Shown: positions 26,931-39,060 of the stretch, piece after piece
How positions within the stretch are numbered: position 1 is the stretch's first letter
Layout: every line of letters starts with the position of its first letter
From: Delphinapterus leucas
Lineage: Eukaryota; Chordata; Mammalia; Artiodactyla; Monodontidae
Length of the DNA: 64,000 bases
NCBI RefSeq assembly: GCF_002288925.2
Contig: NW_022098072.1
Span: 18,623,491-18,687,490 of the forward strand
Reading direction: 5' to 3'
Notes under the pieces: generated by a model
Seen by the model: the letters and a program-made list of their open reading frames with translations, nothing else
The model's database searches: none
Told to the model about the DNA's origin: nothing
Program-made: the position numbers and the translations under genes

Positions 26931-27138
26931 TTTTTTTTTTTTTTTTGCAGTATGCGGGCTTCTCACTGCTGTGGCCTCTCCCGTTGCGGAGCACAGGCTC
27001 CGGACGCGCAGGCTCAGCAGCCATGGCTCACGGGCCCAGCCGCTCCGCGGCATGTGGGATCCTCCCGGACCGGGGCACGAACCCGTGTTCCCCGCATCGG
27101 AAGGCGGACTCTCAACCACTGTGCCACCAGGGAAGCCC
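26931..27138 (-). mobile_element. CHR SINE, short form
   Basis: Complete reverse copy with a T-run at 26930-26946. Target sites (tgcctattttt / tgtctatctttt) are imperfect. Confidence 0.93.
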
Positions 27139-27585
27139 TGTCTATCTTTTAAAAATGAGGTATTTAATCTTTCAGTTCTTAAAATTACCCCATAGTACTA
27201 CATGCTTAAGCAGGGGAGTGAAGTTCATTCTATTCCTCAATTTGAGAGTTTATGCTTTAATGTGATCACTAAAAATCGCTTAATTGGTAACTGGAAAAAG
27301 AACATTCTGTAAATAAAAGAGAAAGAAAACCGCACAGCTTTAGCTATCTGTTTCAATCTCTTCACACTAAAGGGAGGATGTCATGTTTTTACTTTCTGTC
27401 CATGCATTTTCTCTATTAGAAGAAGAAGAAGAAGTAAAAAAGGACTGAAGGCAGGAAGCAACAGAAAGGGTGGAGTAATAAGTAGCCTGATGTGTGTAAA
27501 AACTGGAAAACAGTCTCAAATGGAAAGTTGTGATAGAAAGGAGTAAGAAAATAAAAGCAATGAACTCAAAAATGTATCAAAGGAA

Positions 27586-27828
27586 TAGTGATTAAGAGTG
27601 AGAGCTCTGGAGCCAGACTGCCTGGGTTCAAACCCCAGCTCTTCCACTTCCTGAGTGACCCTAGGCAATTTTCAATAACCAACCAATTACTTCATCCATA
27701 CAATAGGGACAGTACCAGCATATGTCCCAGAGGACTCTAGTGAGAAGTAAATGAACTAATACATGTAAAGTAGTATTTCAAATAGTACCTGGCACACAAA
27801 GTACTCAATAAATGTTAGCTATTATTGG
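27586..27828 (+). repeat. MIR SINE
   Basis: Nearly full MIR: gagagctctggagccagact, gcctgggttcaaaccccagc, tcttccacttcctgagtgac and cctggcacacaaagtactca in order. Confidence 0.85.
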
Positions 27829-28617
27829 TGTTTCTCTATAGCTTACTTTAATTACCAGCAATGTTTTTTATTCTTGAAAATATTAAATGAAACAATGACT
27901 TAGCTTAGTGTAACAAATTAGTAATAAGAAAATGCTGACTTCATTTAGTAATAACTTTAGTACTTTGGGATAATACTATTAATTTGCATATTTTAACTTC
28001 TTTAACAATAAATTAAGGACAACATTTGCCATTACATTATCTGTGTTATTTTGGAAATAATAAACGAAGCAAATTTTTAAGAAGCTCTAATATATATCCA
28101 ATGCCTTAAAAACAAAACAGCAAATCCTCTGCATCAAAAAGTTCCCATTCTTATACAAGACAATTTTTAAAAAATATACCCACCAAATAAGCTTATAATT
28201 AATAGTTGCTTTCATTTTTCAAAAATCCACATAGGAAGCAATTTAAGACTAAAACAACCCCGGAGAGTAGTAGCTAGCTTATTTAGCAAGGGCAATCAAA
28301 ATCTGCTGTGTTGGGCTGCCCCCTACAGGCCTCAATTTACCAATTTCTTTTAAAAGGTGTCTAAGGGAATATCATTAGAATCTCACATTAAGAATATTAA
28401 TTAATTCTAAAGCAAAGTATTATTCATTCATTCATTCTAGCAGGAAACAGTCTCTAAGAAACCTCTATAAAGATACAGAGAGAAATGAAACAATTCCTCG
28501 ACCTCCAGTAATTCACAGGTTACATCTTACAGAGAAATCACATAGGCTCCAACAGATCCATGGTGAAATACTGCAAAATAGCTTAAGAAATGTCTATATT
28601 ACAATGTTGCATGTAGA

Positions 28618-28765
28618 AAAAGAACCAGGCTGGAAATCCAAGACTCAAGTTCTACTCTTCTTGTCTCTGCCATTAAGTATCCAGTTGAACATCTGGGCAA
28701 GAGTTTTGTGCAAGCTTTCTAAAATTAGGGGGCTGAATTAGATGATTCCTAAGGATTCCTCCTAA
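28618..28765 (+). repeat. MIR SINE
   Basis: MIR-like: ggaaatccaagactcaagtt, ctctgccattaagtatccag, gggctgaattagatgattcc. Confidence 0.65.
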
Positions 28766-28849
28766 TGTATAATTACATTTGCCATAATAAGAGGCAGAAG
28801 GGAATGTTTTAAAACAAAATTCAGAGAAAGAAGAAATAATTTATACATG

Positions 28850-28980
28850 GTATGAAGAGTTGGGGCACATACAGAGAAATCAAGAAAGACTTCTTGGGGG
28901 AAGTGACATTTGAGCTGAGTTAAGAAGCATTCTGGGAATAGGGGCAATTCCCAGCAGGAGTGAACAGAGTAAGAAAATAA
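28850..28980 (+). repeat. Possible ancient CR1-like (L2/L3) fragment
   Basis: Contains gacttcttgggggaagtgac followed by atttgagctgagttaagaag, a common ancient-LINE motif. Confidence 0.4.
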
Positions 28981-29423
28981 AAATATCAAGCATGTTTTGG
29001 GGAACAATACATGATGCTATTTGGTAGGAGTCTAGCTTTGTTTCATGAAAATCAAATTAACAGTAACTGAAATTAGTGCAAATGGCAAGAAAGTGATAAA
29101 TGCAAATGGTTCTGGTACTGTACAATTCTAAGAAACTAATCAAAAGAGATTCCAAGGTATTTTGTCTAGAAAATTGAAAGAAAGTGGTAAAGAAATAGGG
29201 AACTGAAACAGAAAGAGTAGGTTATGTGAGTACTTGGCAGTAATGAGTAATAGATTTGGGGGACCAGACAGAGCCTCACAGAGAAGACTACACTAAGACC
29301 AGAAATATATTGATAAATGGAGTGAACTATTTGTCACATATGTTATAGCAGTCATAGGGGGTATGGCAATCCCTATCATCACTGATAAGATAATTCAAAG
29401 CAATAAAATCTAATAATAATTAC

Positions 29424-29600
29424 AGCAAATAATTTGTAAATTATTTCCTATGTGCCAGGCATAATATCAAAAAGTATTACATTTAATTTTCATTAACAAC
29501 CCTATGAAATATTATTATCCCTATTCTACGAATGATAAAATTGAGGTCCAGAGATGTGAAGTGAATGCCCCAAATCACAGCTAATTGGGATATACTTCCC
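29424..29600 (+). repeat. MIR-family SINE
   Basis: Contains tttcctatgtgccaggcat, attatccctattctacgaat, aaaattgaggtccagagat and caaatcacagctaattggg, the MIR/MIR3 core and 3' order. Confidence 0.7.
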
Positions 29601-30300
29601 TAAATGAAACTTCTCCATCTTAACCACTTGGTATATTAATGAAAGTTACAGATTCAATTCCTACAAATTTTTCAAAGTTCTTTACTGGAGAACCTATGTA
29701 GAAAAAAAATTCCAAAATAATCAAGGATAGACAACTTTTAGAAAAAGTAATAATCATCTATCATTTATAGCAATATTCATGTTCTTAAGCAATACATTAA
29801 GTTAAAATTTTTGTATTTAGAAATAATTAGAAAGAACAGATTAAAAAAAAAAAACCTTAGAAAACTCCTCAGTCTTTATTCTCTTTCCCAAATTTCTACA
29901 AAATCCACCTATCTAAATTCGGAGGTTAAGAATTATTAGAAGTGGTGATGTCATCAGTAATGATGGAGTAAGGACTTCAAATATCCTATCTTCCATAAAA
30001 GCAATGAGAACACTGGCAAAAACTGTTGAGAGACTGAATTATTAATTTTTAAAACTTCCCACAAAGAAACACCCAGAACCAGATGGCTTCCCAGGTGAAT
30101 TCTACCAATTATTTCAAGATTTAACACGAATCCTTCACAAACTCTTCCAAAAACTAGAAGAGGGAACACTACCCAACTCATTCTATGAGGCCAGTATTAC
30201 CCGGATATCAAAACCAGATGAAGACATACAAGATAAGAATACTAGAGACCAACAGTCGTTATGAATATACACACAAAATCCTCAACAAGAAACCAGCGAA

Positions 30301-30648
30301 CTTGGACTTCCCTGGTGGCACAGTGGTTAAGAATCCACCTGCCAATGCAAGGGACACGGGTTCGAACCCTGGTCCAGGAAGATCCCACATGCCAAGGAGC
30401 AACTAAGCCCGTGCACCACAACTACTGAGCTGAGCGCCTAGAGCCTGTGAGCCACAACTACTGAGCTTGCGTGCTGCAACTACGGAAGCCCATGCACTTA
30501 GAGCCCGTGCTCCGCAATAAGAGAAGCCTGCGCACAGCAATGAAGAGTAGCCCCTGCTTGCTGCAACTAGAGAAAGCCCACATGCAGCAACAAAGACCCA
30601 AAGCAGCCAAAAATTTTAAAAAGTAAATAAATTAAAAAAAGAAAAGAA
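30301..30648 (+). mobile_element. CHR SINE, long form, nested in L1
   Basis: Full-length long form. Target copies agaaaccagcgaa (30288-30300) and agaaaccagcaa (30649-30660). Confidence 0.94.
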
Positions 30649-31464
30649 AGAAACCAGCAAACCAAACCCAGCTACATATGTTATATAATCTGACTGACTG
30701 GTATCTATCCCAGGAATACGAGGTTGGTTCAACAAAGAAAATCAAGCAATGCAATACATCATATTAATAGAATAAAGGGGAAAAACCCACATAAGAACCT
30801 GAATAGACACAGAAAAAGCACCTGACAAAATCCAACACCCTTTCATGATAAAAATACTCAACAAAATATAGGGAACGGAACTCAATCTTATAAAGGGCAT
30901 ATAAGAGAAACTTACAGGCTAACATCATACTCAATAATGAGAGACTGTGAGCTTTCTTTCCCCTTAAGATCAGGAATAAAACAAGGATGTCTGCTTTTGC
31001 CACTTTTATTTTGATTCTGTACTGAAGGTTCTAGTCAGGGAAATGAGGCAGGAAAAAGAAGTAAAAGGCATTCGAACTGGAAAGGGAGAAGTAAAACTAT
31101 CTCCATTTGTAGTGACATGACCTTCTATATGGAAAATTCTAAGGAAGCAGCAAAAAAAAAAAAAACAAACCAAACCCCCCCCCCCAAAACTGTTAGAAGT
31201 AAGAAACAAGTTCAATGAGGCTACTGGACAAGATCAATATACAAAAAAATCAATACTATTTATACACACTAGCAAAAAGTCCAAAAATGATAATAAAAAC
31301 TGGATCAAAAAGAAAAATTACGTAGGAATAAATTTAACAAAAGAAGCGGGCAACTTGTATACTGAAAACTACAAAACATCATTGAAGACCTACATATATG
31401 GGAAAAAATCCTGTGTTTACCGATTGGAAGACTTAATATTGTTTGTTAAGATAGCAATACTCCA

Positions 31465-31583
31465 GGGAATTCTCTGGCAGTCCAGTGGTTAGGACATGGG
31501 CTTTTACTGCTGTGGGCCCAGGTTCGATCCCTGTCAGGGAACTAAGATCCTGCAAGCTGTGTGGTGCAGCCAAAAAGAAAAAA
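31465..31583 (+). mobile_element. Short CHR-related SINE, nested in L1
   Basis: About 119 bp, head gggaattctctggcagtcca and gtggtgcagccaaaaagaaa end. Perfect 17-bp target duplication aagatagcaatactcca at 31448-31464 and 31584-31600. Confidence 0.95.
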
Positions 31584-32910
31584 AAGATAGCAATACTCCA
31601 GAAATTGATCTACATATTGAATACAATTCCTATCAAAATCCTAATTGTCTTTTTTTTGGTAGAAACTGACAAGCTGATCCTAATATTCATATGGAAATGC
31701 AAAAGATCCAGAATAGCCAAAATAATCTTGAAAAAAAGAAAAAAGATGGAGGACTCATACCTCTTGATTTCAAAACTTACTACACAAAGCTACAGAATTC
31801 AAGAACAGACATATAATCAGTGGAATAGAATTGAGACTCTAGATACAAATCCACACATTGTGGACAACTAATTTTCAACAAGAGTGCTAAGACAATCCAA
31901 TGAGAGAAAGAGAAGTCTTCAACAAATCACGCTGGGAGAACTGGAATATGTACATACAAAAGAATGAAGTTGGACCCCTTTACCTTGCACCATATACAAA
32001 AAATTAACTCAAAATGGATCAAACACCTAAATGAAAGAACCAAAACTATAAAACTTTAGAAGAAAACATAAGAGGAAATCTTCATCACTTAGTATTAGGC
32101 AAGGTTTTCTTAGATATGATAACATAAAAGCATAAGTAACAACAACAACAAAAAGAACTGGACTTCATCAGAACTAACAACTTCTGTGTTTCAAAGGCCA
32201 TGACCACGAAAGTAAAAAGACAGCCCACAGAACAGAAGTAACTATTTATAAAGCATATATCTAGTAAAGGTCTAGGATCCAGAATATATAAAGAACTTTT
32301 ACAACTCAACAATGAAAAGACAACCCAATTTAAAAATAAGCAAAGAAGAGACATTTTTCCTAAGAAGATATACAAACCGTCAGTAAGCACATAAAAAGAC
32401 GCTCAGCATCATTAGTCATTAGGGAAATGCAAATCAAAATCATAATGAAATACCCCTTCATATCCACTTAGGATAACTAATCAAAACGATGTACAATAAC
32501 AAGTGTTGGCAGGGACATGGAGAAACTGAAACCCTCATCCATTGCTGGTGGGAATGTAAAATGGTACAACCAATTTGGAAAACAATATGGCAGTTCCTCA
32601 AAAGGCTCAATGTGGAGTTATCATATGACCCACCAGTTCCACTCCTAGGTATATACTCAGGAAAAGTGAAAACATATGCCCACCCCCAAATTTGTACATA
32701 AATGTTCATAGGAGCTTTCTTCATAACAGCCCTAAAGTGGAAACCACCCAAATATTCATCAACCCGATGAATGGTTAAACAAAATGTGATGTATCCATAC
32801 AATGGAAAGTTACTTAGTTAAAAAAAGGATGAAGTACTACATGCTACAAGACAGATGAACCTTGAAAATATTATGCCACATGAAAGAAGGCAGACACAAA
32901 AAGACACATA

Positions 32911-33128
32911 TGATGTGATTCCATTTATACGTCCATGTAGCACATCCACAGAAACAGAAAGTAAATTAGTAGTTGCCAGGGGCCAGGGAGAGGAGGGAAG
33001 ATAAGTGACTACTAATGGGTGATATGATTCCATTTATATGTCCATATAGCACATCCACAGAAACAGAAAGTAAATTAGTAGTTGCCAGGGGCCAGGGAGA
33101 GGAGGGAAGAGAAGTGACTACTAATGGG
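32911..33128 (+). repeat. 109-bp tandem duplication in the L1 3' UTR
   Basis: Copies at 32911-33019 and 33020-33128 share tagcacatccacagaaacag and gttgccaggggccagggaga with only a few substitutions. Confidence 0.93.
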
Positions 33129-33295
33129 TATGGAGTTTCTTTTTGAGGTGATGAAAATATTTTGAAATTAGATAGTGGTGATGGCTGCACAATTGTGAAA
33201 TACTAAAACTGTACACTTTAAAGGGGTGAATTTTATGGATGTGAATTATATCTCAAAAAAATAACCCACGAGAATATCTGATCCTAAAATTCTGT

Positions 33296-33349
33296 GATAT
33301 GGAACCACAAAAGACCCTGAATAGCCAAAGCAATCTTAAGAAGAACAAA
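33296..33349 (+). repeat. Short L1 ORF2 fragment
   Basis: The segment aagaccctgaatagccaaag plus caatcttaagaagaacaaa is a known L1 ORF2 stretch, detached from the L1 to its left. Confidence 0.55.
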
Positions 33350-33380
33350 GGGCTTCCCTGGTGGCACAGTGGTTGAGAGT
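33350..33380 (+). mobile_element. CHR SINE head only
   Basis: About 30 bp of the SINE 5' end (ggcttccctggtggcacagt, ggttgagag) and then unrelated sequence; body and tail are missing. Confidence 0.75.
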
Positions 33381-33688
33381 GGTTAGGGCAACAGGAGAGA
33401 ATGATAGTTTACTCAACAGAAAATCCAGCCCAGAATTCTGTAGTAAAAATGTATGGTATGAATGTTACAGTCTAATTTATTATGAGACCAGAATGACCAC
33501 CACCTTCATAGATAATGAGACCTTCCTTAGTTTGTTATACAGTTTGTGTATTTACTGAGCACCTATTATGTGTATGGCATTGTGATGAACACAAAGATAT
33601 AAGCACAGTACAGAGGCTCAACTTCTTCTCTGCGTTTACTAAAGAAGGAATTCTCTTTAGCTGTTTAATAAATGTTTAAAATACTCTG

Positions 33689-34266
33689 ACCAACCTAAAT
33701 GTCCATCGACGCATGAATGGTAAAGAAGATGTGGCACATATATACAATGGAATATTACTCAGCCATAAAAAAACGAAATTGAGTTATTTGTAGTGAAGTG
33801 GATGGACCTAGAGTCCGTCACACAGAGTGAAGTAAGTCAGAAAGAGAAAAACAAATACCGTATGCTAACACATATATATGGAATCTAAAAAAAAAAAAAA
33901 AAAAACAGTACTGATGAACCTACTTGCAGGGCAGGAATAAAGAGGTAGACATAGAGAATGGACTTGATGACATGGGGTGGGAGGGCGAAGCTGGGGCGAA
34001 GTGAGAGTAGCATGGACATATATACACTACTGAATGTAAAATAGCTGGCTGGTGGGAAGCAGCAGCACAGCACAGCACAGGGAGATCAGCTCGGTGCTTC
34101 GTGATGACCTAGACGGGTGGGATAGGGAGGATGGGAGGGAGGCTCAAGAGGGAGGGGATATGGGGACATGTGTATGCATATGGCTGATTTGCTTTGTTGT
34201 GCAACAGAAACTAACACAGTATTGTGAAGCAATTATACTCTAATAAAGATCTATTAAAAAAAAAAG
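33689..34266 (+). mobile_element. 5'-truncated young L1 3' end
   Basis: L1 3' end of cetartiodactyl type: taaatgtccatcgacgcatg, tattactcagccataaaaaa, ctagagtccgtcacacagag, gcaattatactctaataaag and an A tail. Target duplication aaaatactctg lies at about 33678-33688 and again at about 34497, beyond the SINE that landed in the L1 tail. Confidence 0.92.
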
Positions 34267-34268
34267 AG

Positions 34269-34458
34269 AGGGCTTTCCTGGTGGCGCAGTGGTTGAGAGT
34301 CCACCTGCCGATGCGGGGGACAAGGGTTCATGCCCCGGTCCGGGAGGATCCCACATGCCGCGGAGTGGCTGGGCCCATGAGCCATGGCCGCTGAGCCTGC
34401 CCGTCCGGAGCCTGTGCTCCGCAACGGCAGAGGCCACAACAGTGAGAGGCCCGCATAC

Positions 34459-34491
<33 letters not shown>

Positions 34492-34496
34492 GAGAA
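34269..34496 (+). mobile_element. CHR SINE, short form, inside the L1 tail
   Basis: Complete short form with an A-run and (ga)n at its end; inserted into the poly(A) tail of the L1 to its left (aaaaagagag on both sides). Confidence 0.93.
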
Positions 34497-34789
34497 AAAA
34501 AATACTCTGGAAAGAAATTAACTTTTGCAAGTTATTTATCATTTTATAACTGTTACCTTCACTTGGATCAGAAGTGAAGTTATTTTGAGAACTGAGCATC
34601 CATTCTCTACTTTCTTGTCTTTACATATGAGATACAAATCCTGTTTTTAAGCACAGATGTCTTAATATTCATTGTAGCATGTACCGCCACGGCTAGAGTG
34701 TGAATTAAGTATTAGACACCTTGCCCCAAGGATTACTGCCATATAATTCTTTACATGAAAAAACAGCATAATAACAACTATACACGGAG

Positions 34790-35645
34790 AGGATTCTGGG
34801 AGCATGGAAGCTTAACGCTTCCCCCTCTCCCTTCTACTCCCAAATCTATCTCATACCCAACACAGTGGCTCTCCTGAGCTAAGGCACCTATTGGGGTGAG
34901 TAGGCAGGGAGGACCCACATGGAGGAGCTACAAACCCCCTGCAATATTCTCCCCTCTGGGTGGACATGAGCCTAAGGACCAACGAGCCTATGGATCCCCA
35001 AAGGCTGAGGAAAAAGCTGGGAAAAAAGGCTGAATCCTGCTAGTAACGTTTATCATTCAATACTGTCTTGGCAATGCAATACTAGCAATGTGATAAAGCA
35101 AACAAGAAATGGCTGATAAAAATGACAGCAAGAGGTGTTGTTTTTTGGGTTGATGCCATAAATAAATATCTAGAAATGGAAATGAAATAAAGAAAAACAA
35201 AATCTAAAAAACACCTAGAAATAAATTAAAAAGAAAGGCACAGGGCCTATTTGAGAACATAAAACAAAATCTGAATAAGAAAGATGTACCTGGGCTTCCC
35301 TGGTAGTGCAGTGGTTAAGAATCCGCCTGCCAACGCAGGGGTCATGGGTCCGAGCCCTGGTCCAGGAATATCCCACATGCCGCAGAGTAACTAAGCCCGT
35401 GCACCACAACTACTGAGCCTGCGCTCTAGAGCCCACGAGCCACAACTACTGAAGCCCGCACCTAGAGCCCGTGCTCCGTAACAAGAGAAGCCACCACAAT
35501 GAGAAGCCCGCGCACTGCAACGAAGACCCAATGCAGCCAAAACCAAAAACAAACAAAAAAGATGTACCATGTTCTTATGTAGGAAGATTTAATGATATAA
35601 AAAGGTGAATTCTACCAAAATTAAAACAGAAACGTATTTCCACTT
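34790..35645 (+). repeat. Old L1 fragment(s) with a nested SINE
   Basis: The right part follows L1 ORF2 (aacacctagaaataaattaa, then after the SINE accatgttcttatgtaggaa and attctaccaaaattaa). The left part (ggattctgggagcatggaag) may be an L1 5' end. Composite; boundaries uncertain. Confidence 0.55.
35291..35557 (+). mobile_element. CHR SINE, long form, internally shortened
   Basis: Long-form head and body, but the tail segment 'agagtagcccccgctcgcc' is missing. Target duplication aaagatgtacc on both sides. Confidence 0.92.
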
Positions 35646-35751
35646 ATTAAGCATGAAAAGACTGAAAAAAAGGTAAGGAGTGAATTGTCCCAGCAGATAT
35701 CAGAAGACTAAAATCAAATAAAAATAATACTGTTATAAGAAAATACAAATA

Positions 35752-35977
35752 GGGCTTCCCTGGTGGCGCAGTGGTTGAGAGTCCGCCTGCTGATGCAGGG
35801 GACACGAGTTCGTGCCCCGGTCCGGGAAGATCCCACATGCCGCGGAGCGGCTGGGCCCGTGAGTCATGGCCGCTGAGCCTGCGTGTCTGGAGCCTGTGCT
35901 CCGCAACGGGAGAGGCCACGACAGTGAGAGGCCCGCGTATCGCAAAAAAAAAAAAAAAAAAAAAGAAAAGAATAGAA
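35752..35977 (+). mobile_element. CHR SINE, short form
   Basis: Complete short form. Target duplication aagaaaatacaaata at 35737-35751 and 35978-35992. Confidence 0.95.
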
Positions 35978-36269
35978 AAGAAAATACAAATAAACCAATG
36001 GAATGGTTTGTAAACATTTTTTACAGAAAGATACCATAAAAAATCAAGACAAATTTTATAGTTGTGATTATTTTTTACAAAGTGTTTGACAGAAAAATGG
36101 TTAATGTCTATAAAAATAATTTTTTTAAAAATCAGATAAATAACCCAAAAGAAAAATAAGCAAAATATTTATTTTGCCCCCAACTCTGTGCTCAAGACCA
36201 ACAGGCTGTCTTCATACTTACAATGTCCCCTCTGCCTTCAAAGGTCCTCTCATTACTCTTTGCCTACCT

Positions 36270-36600
36270 TAATTCTATCCACTTGTCAGACCTCAAAAGA
36301 CATGACACTTTCATCAAAGAAGGCTTCTCTGCCCTACTAAGCTAGATCAGATTCCCCTTAGAGGAATTAGGCTTTATTGCACTACATACCTCTCCTTCAC
36401 AGCACCAATCACAGTTGTGATTTAAAATTTGTTTGTGTACTTATTTGATTAATATCTTTCCACCTCTAGATTATGAACTTTTAAAGGATGATGTACCATA
36501 TTAATAACCACTTGCATCCCCTGTGCACAGTATTAGGCATAGCATGCAATGTTTGTGAACAAATGAACTTGAATGAATGAATGAGACAACCTTTTCTTAC
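36270..36600 (+). repeat. L2 LINE 3' fragment
   Basis: L2 order: catcaaagaaggcttctctg, tttgtttgtgtacttatttg, ccacctctagattatgaact, cctgtgcacagtattaggca. Confidence 0.75.
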
Positions 36601-37280
36601 ATGTAGCATATTGGCAGGATAACACTTATGAATCCACTGCTTCTTGAAAAACAGAAATTATGTGCCTAATTTTTACTATACAACCTAAAGACCAATGTCT
36701 AAGGATTTCACAGTCACTTTACAGGTCTTTCTAAACAGATATCCTCCTTAATCACATCTGTTTACGTGTGCTTATCTCAATAACATTTTAGTTACATTTT
36801 TGAAGCACTTCCTGCCATTAACCTCATCTCTAGAATACTGGCTAATATGAAGCACCTGGATTTCAGGAACACAGAGGCTAAAGTAAACTGCCATGTAAAT
36901 GACAGAAATGACACATTTTGGGGTCTGTAATGGATCTCTAAACTACTTTTGGACCTATTTTACTTTTACCACTAAAGTTCCATCATTGGATTTAGAGTTA
37001 TTTTGAGTCCGTGGTAATCAAATTACAGATGAAAAAGAACTAAAGTTTTCCAACAATCTGTATAAAAGTCAACCTTTAAAGAATATCACCAGTTAGAGAT
37101 TTTCTAGGTTTGGTCAAAGTGGACTTCACTTTATGTGATACTTATGTCTTGAAAATTCTGTAAACTTAATTTTTATAAATAAAATTATATTTTCTTTGTA
37201 AGTCTCAACTATGTCTGTATACTAGTTGTTCCACATTTCATATGTGTGCCCCTGAGCAAGTGATTTAAAATTCCTCAGCT

Positions 37281-37487
37281 GGGGCTTCCCTGGTGGCACA
37301 GTGGTTGAGAGTCTGCCTGCCGATGCAGGGGACATGGGTTCATGCCCTGGTCCGGGAAGATCCCACATGCCGCCGAGCGGCTGGGCCCGTGAGCCATGGC
37401 CGCTGGGCCTGCGCGTCCGGTGCCCGGCAGCGGGAGAGGCAAAAAAAGTGAGAGCCCCGCGCACCACAAAAAAAAAAAAAAAAAAAA
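37281..37487 (+). mobile_element. CHR SINE, short form
   Basis: Short form with a small internal loss and an A-run replacing 'ccacaaca' near 37440. Target duplication aaattcctcagct at 37268-37280 and 37488-37500. Confidence 0.94.
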
Positions 37488-38160
37488 AAATTCCTCAGCT
37501 TCAGTTTCCTGAGTGTAAAATCAGATAATGATCCCTACATCCTAAGATGGTTTTGAGGCTTCGGAAGATAAAATGGGCCTCACCGAAGCATGCTCGCTGT
37601 CCTATCCTTTTTACCCCCTGCTATACAGGAATTCTATTAGAATGCTGCAAAGAAAAAAGTTTAGCAAAATTATGCCCTTTATTTGTCTTATTAATAAACC
37701 TGGATTTTCAGGTTTTATTTAAATTTACTTACTAATTTAAGGTGTCAAATAGTACAGAGATCTATATCTAGTATATTAAAGAAATGAAAAGTACAGATTA
37801 ATCAAAATGCCACATAAGTAAAAGCTACACTTAATCAACAGACTATCCCAACCGCACAAACTAATCAGCTGTAGAACACCAGAAATATGGTATCGCCTTT
37901 AGGTCATATAATTAAGGAAAACAGAAAGCAGATCCCATCTCCCTTTGGTCAAGGTATGAATGAAGATTCAAAAATACAAAATAGGGAAATGGAAAAAGCC
38001 AGAGAATGGACAATGGGCAAAAACTAAGACTCCTATATTTTTATATTCACTTATGCATCTCACGTCTAAAATTTTAATCAAGTTCCAGTAAGAACCAAAC
38101 CAGATAAGGGTAAAGCCAACAGCAAAGTCAATAAAGAGAACCAATAAAACCATGAGGCTC

Positions 38161-38487
38161 AGGGTCTTCTCTGGTGGGTGGCACAGCAGTTAAGAATCCG
38201 CCTTTCAATGCAGGGGACATGGGTTCGACCCCTGGTCCAGGAAGATCCCACATGCTGCAGAGCAACAAAGCCCGTGTGCCACAACTACTGAGCCTGCACT
38301 CTAGAGCTCACGAGCCACAACTACTGAAACCTGCATGCCTAGAGCCCGTGCTCCACAACAAGAGAAGCCACCGCAATGAGAAGCCTGCACACCACAACGA
38401 AGAGTAGCCCCCCATCGCCACAACTAGAGAAAGCCTATGCGCAGCAACGAAGACCCAACACAGCCAAAAATAAATAAATAAATTTAA
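38161..38487 (+). mobile_element. CHR SINE, long form
   Basis: Full-length long form with a slightly altered head (agggtcttctctggtgggtg). Target copies aaaaccatgaggctc and aaaaccctgaggctc. Confidence 0.94.
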
Positions 38488-38979
38488 AAAAACCCTGAGG
38501 CTCTGTCTCTCCCTGTTTGAGGAAAAGCTGCCACTGTCTTGACAGAGGAAAGATCAGGCAGCAAGCTCTGCCCTAACAGTCACCACCTGGCAGCCAGGTT
38601 TTGTCAAGCAAATTTTGAGAATTCTCTAGCTTCCCACTTTCTATCTAATTATAGCACTTTATGAAAACCATTCTCTCTCACACATACACATTCTCTTTCC
38701 CTCTCTCTCTCCCATTCTCTCTCTGAATCCTTTTATGTTATGATATGACAGTAACAGGTATGGACACATCTGACAATATTCCCCAGAAAAGAATGGTAAA
38801 TACTGCCATAAAGGAAAGAACTGTACTTACTGTAAAAATAATAAATCTGCTCTGAAATCAGGAGTATAAAGTGTTTGAAAAAGAATATCATTGGTATAAT
38901 TAGATAAACCTGTAATATGCCTTCTTTAAAGAACAATTCCGACCAGATGTATAAATTCACTCAGTCATGCCCTTTTCAT

Positions 38980-39060
38980 TTTGTGGATGAGGAAACGAAG
39001 GCCCAGCAAGACAGTAAGCGCCTGTGGACACACAACTCATCAGTGTCACACCTCCCACAG
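38980..39060 (+). repeat. MIR SINE fragment
   Basis: MIR core: cattttgtggatgaggaaac, gaaggcccagcaagacagta. Confidence 0.55.

Larger units (their letters stand above)
30021..33275 (+). mobile_element. L1 LINE, 5'-truncated; ORF2 remnant and 3' UTR
   Basis: The longest L1 here. From left to right it carries reverse-transcriptase-region sequence (cccagaaccagatggcttcc, atgataaaaatactcaacaa, gaataaaacaaggatgtctg), the ORF2 C-terminal region (atggaggactcatacctctt) and a 3' UTR. The protein frame is broken by stops and shifts. It contains two nested SINEs (30301, 31465) and a 109-bp tandem duplication near its end. Non-functional. Confidence 0.9.

Noticed and set aside
31485..31871. 128-codon frame with a LINE-like reverse transcriptase tail
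   Set aside because: It starts in a nested SINE and runs into a broken L1 ORF2; a fusion only by chance.
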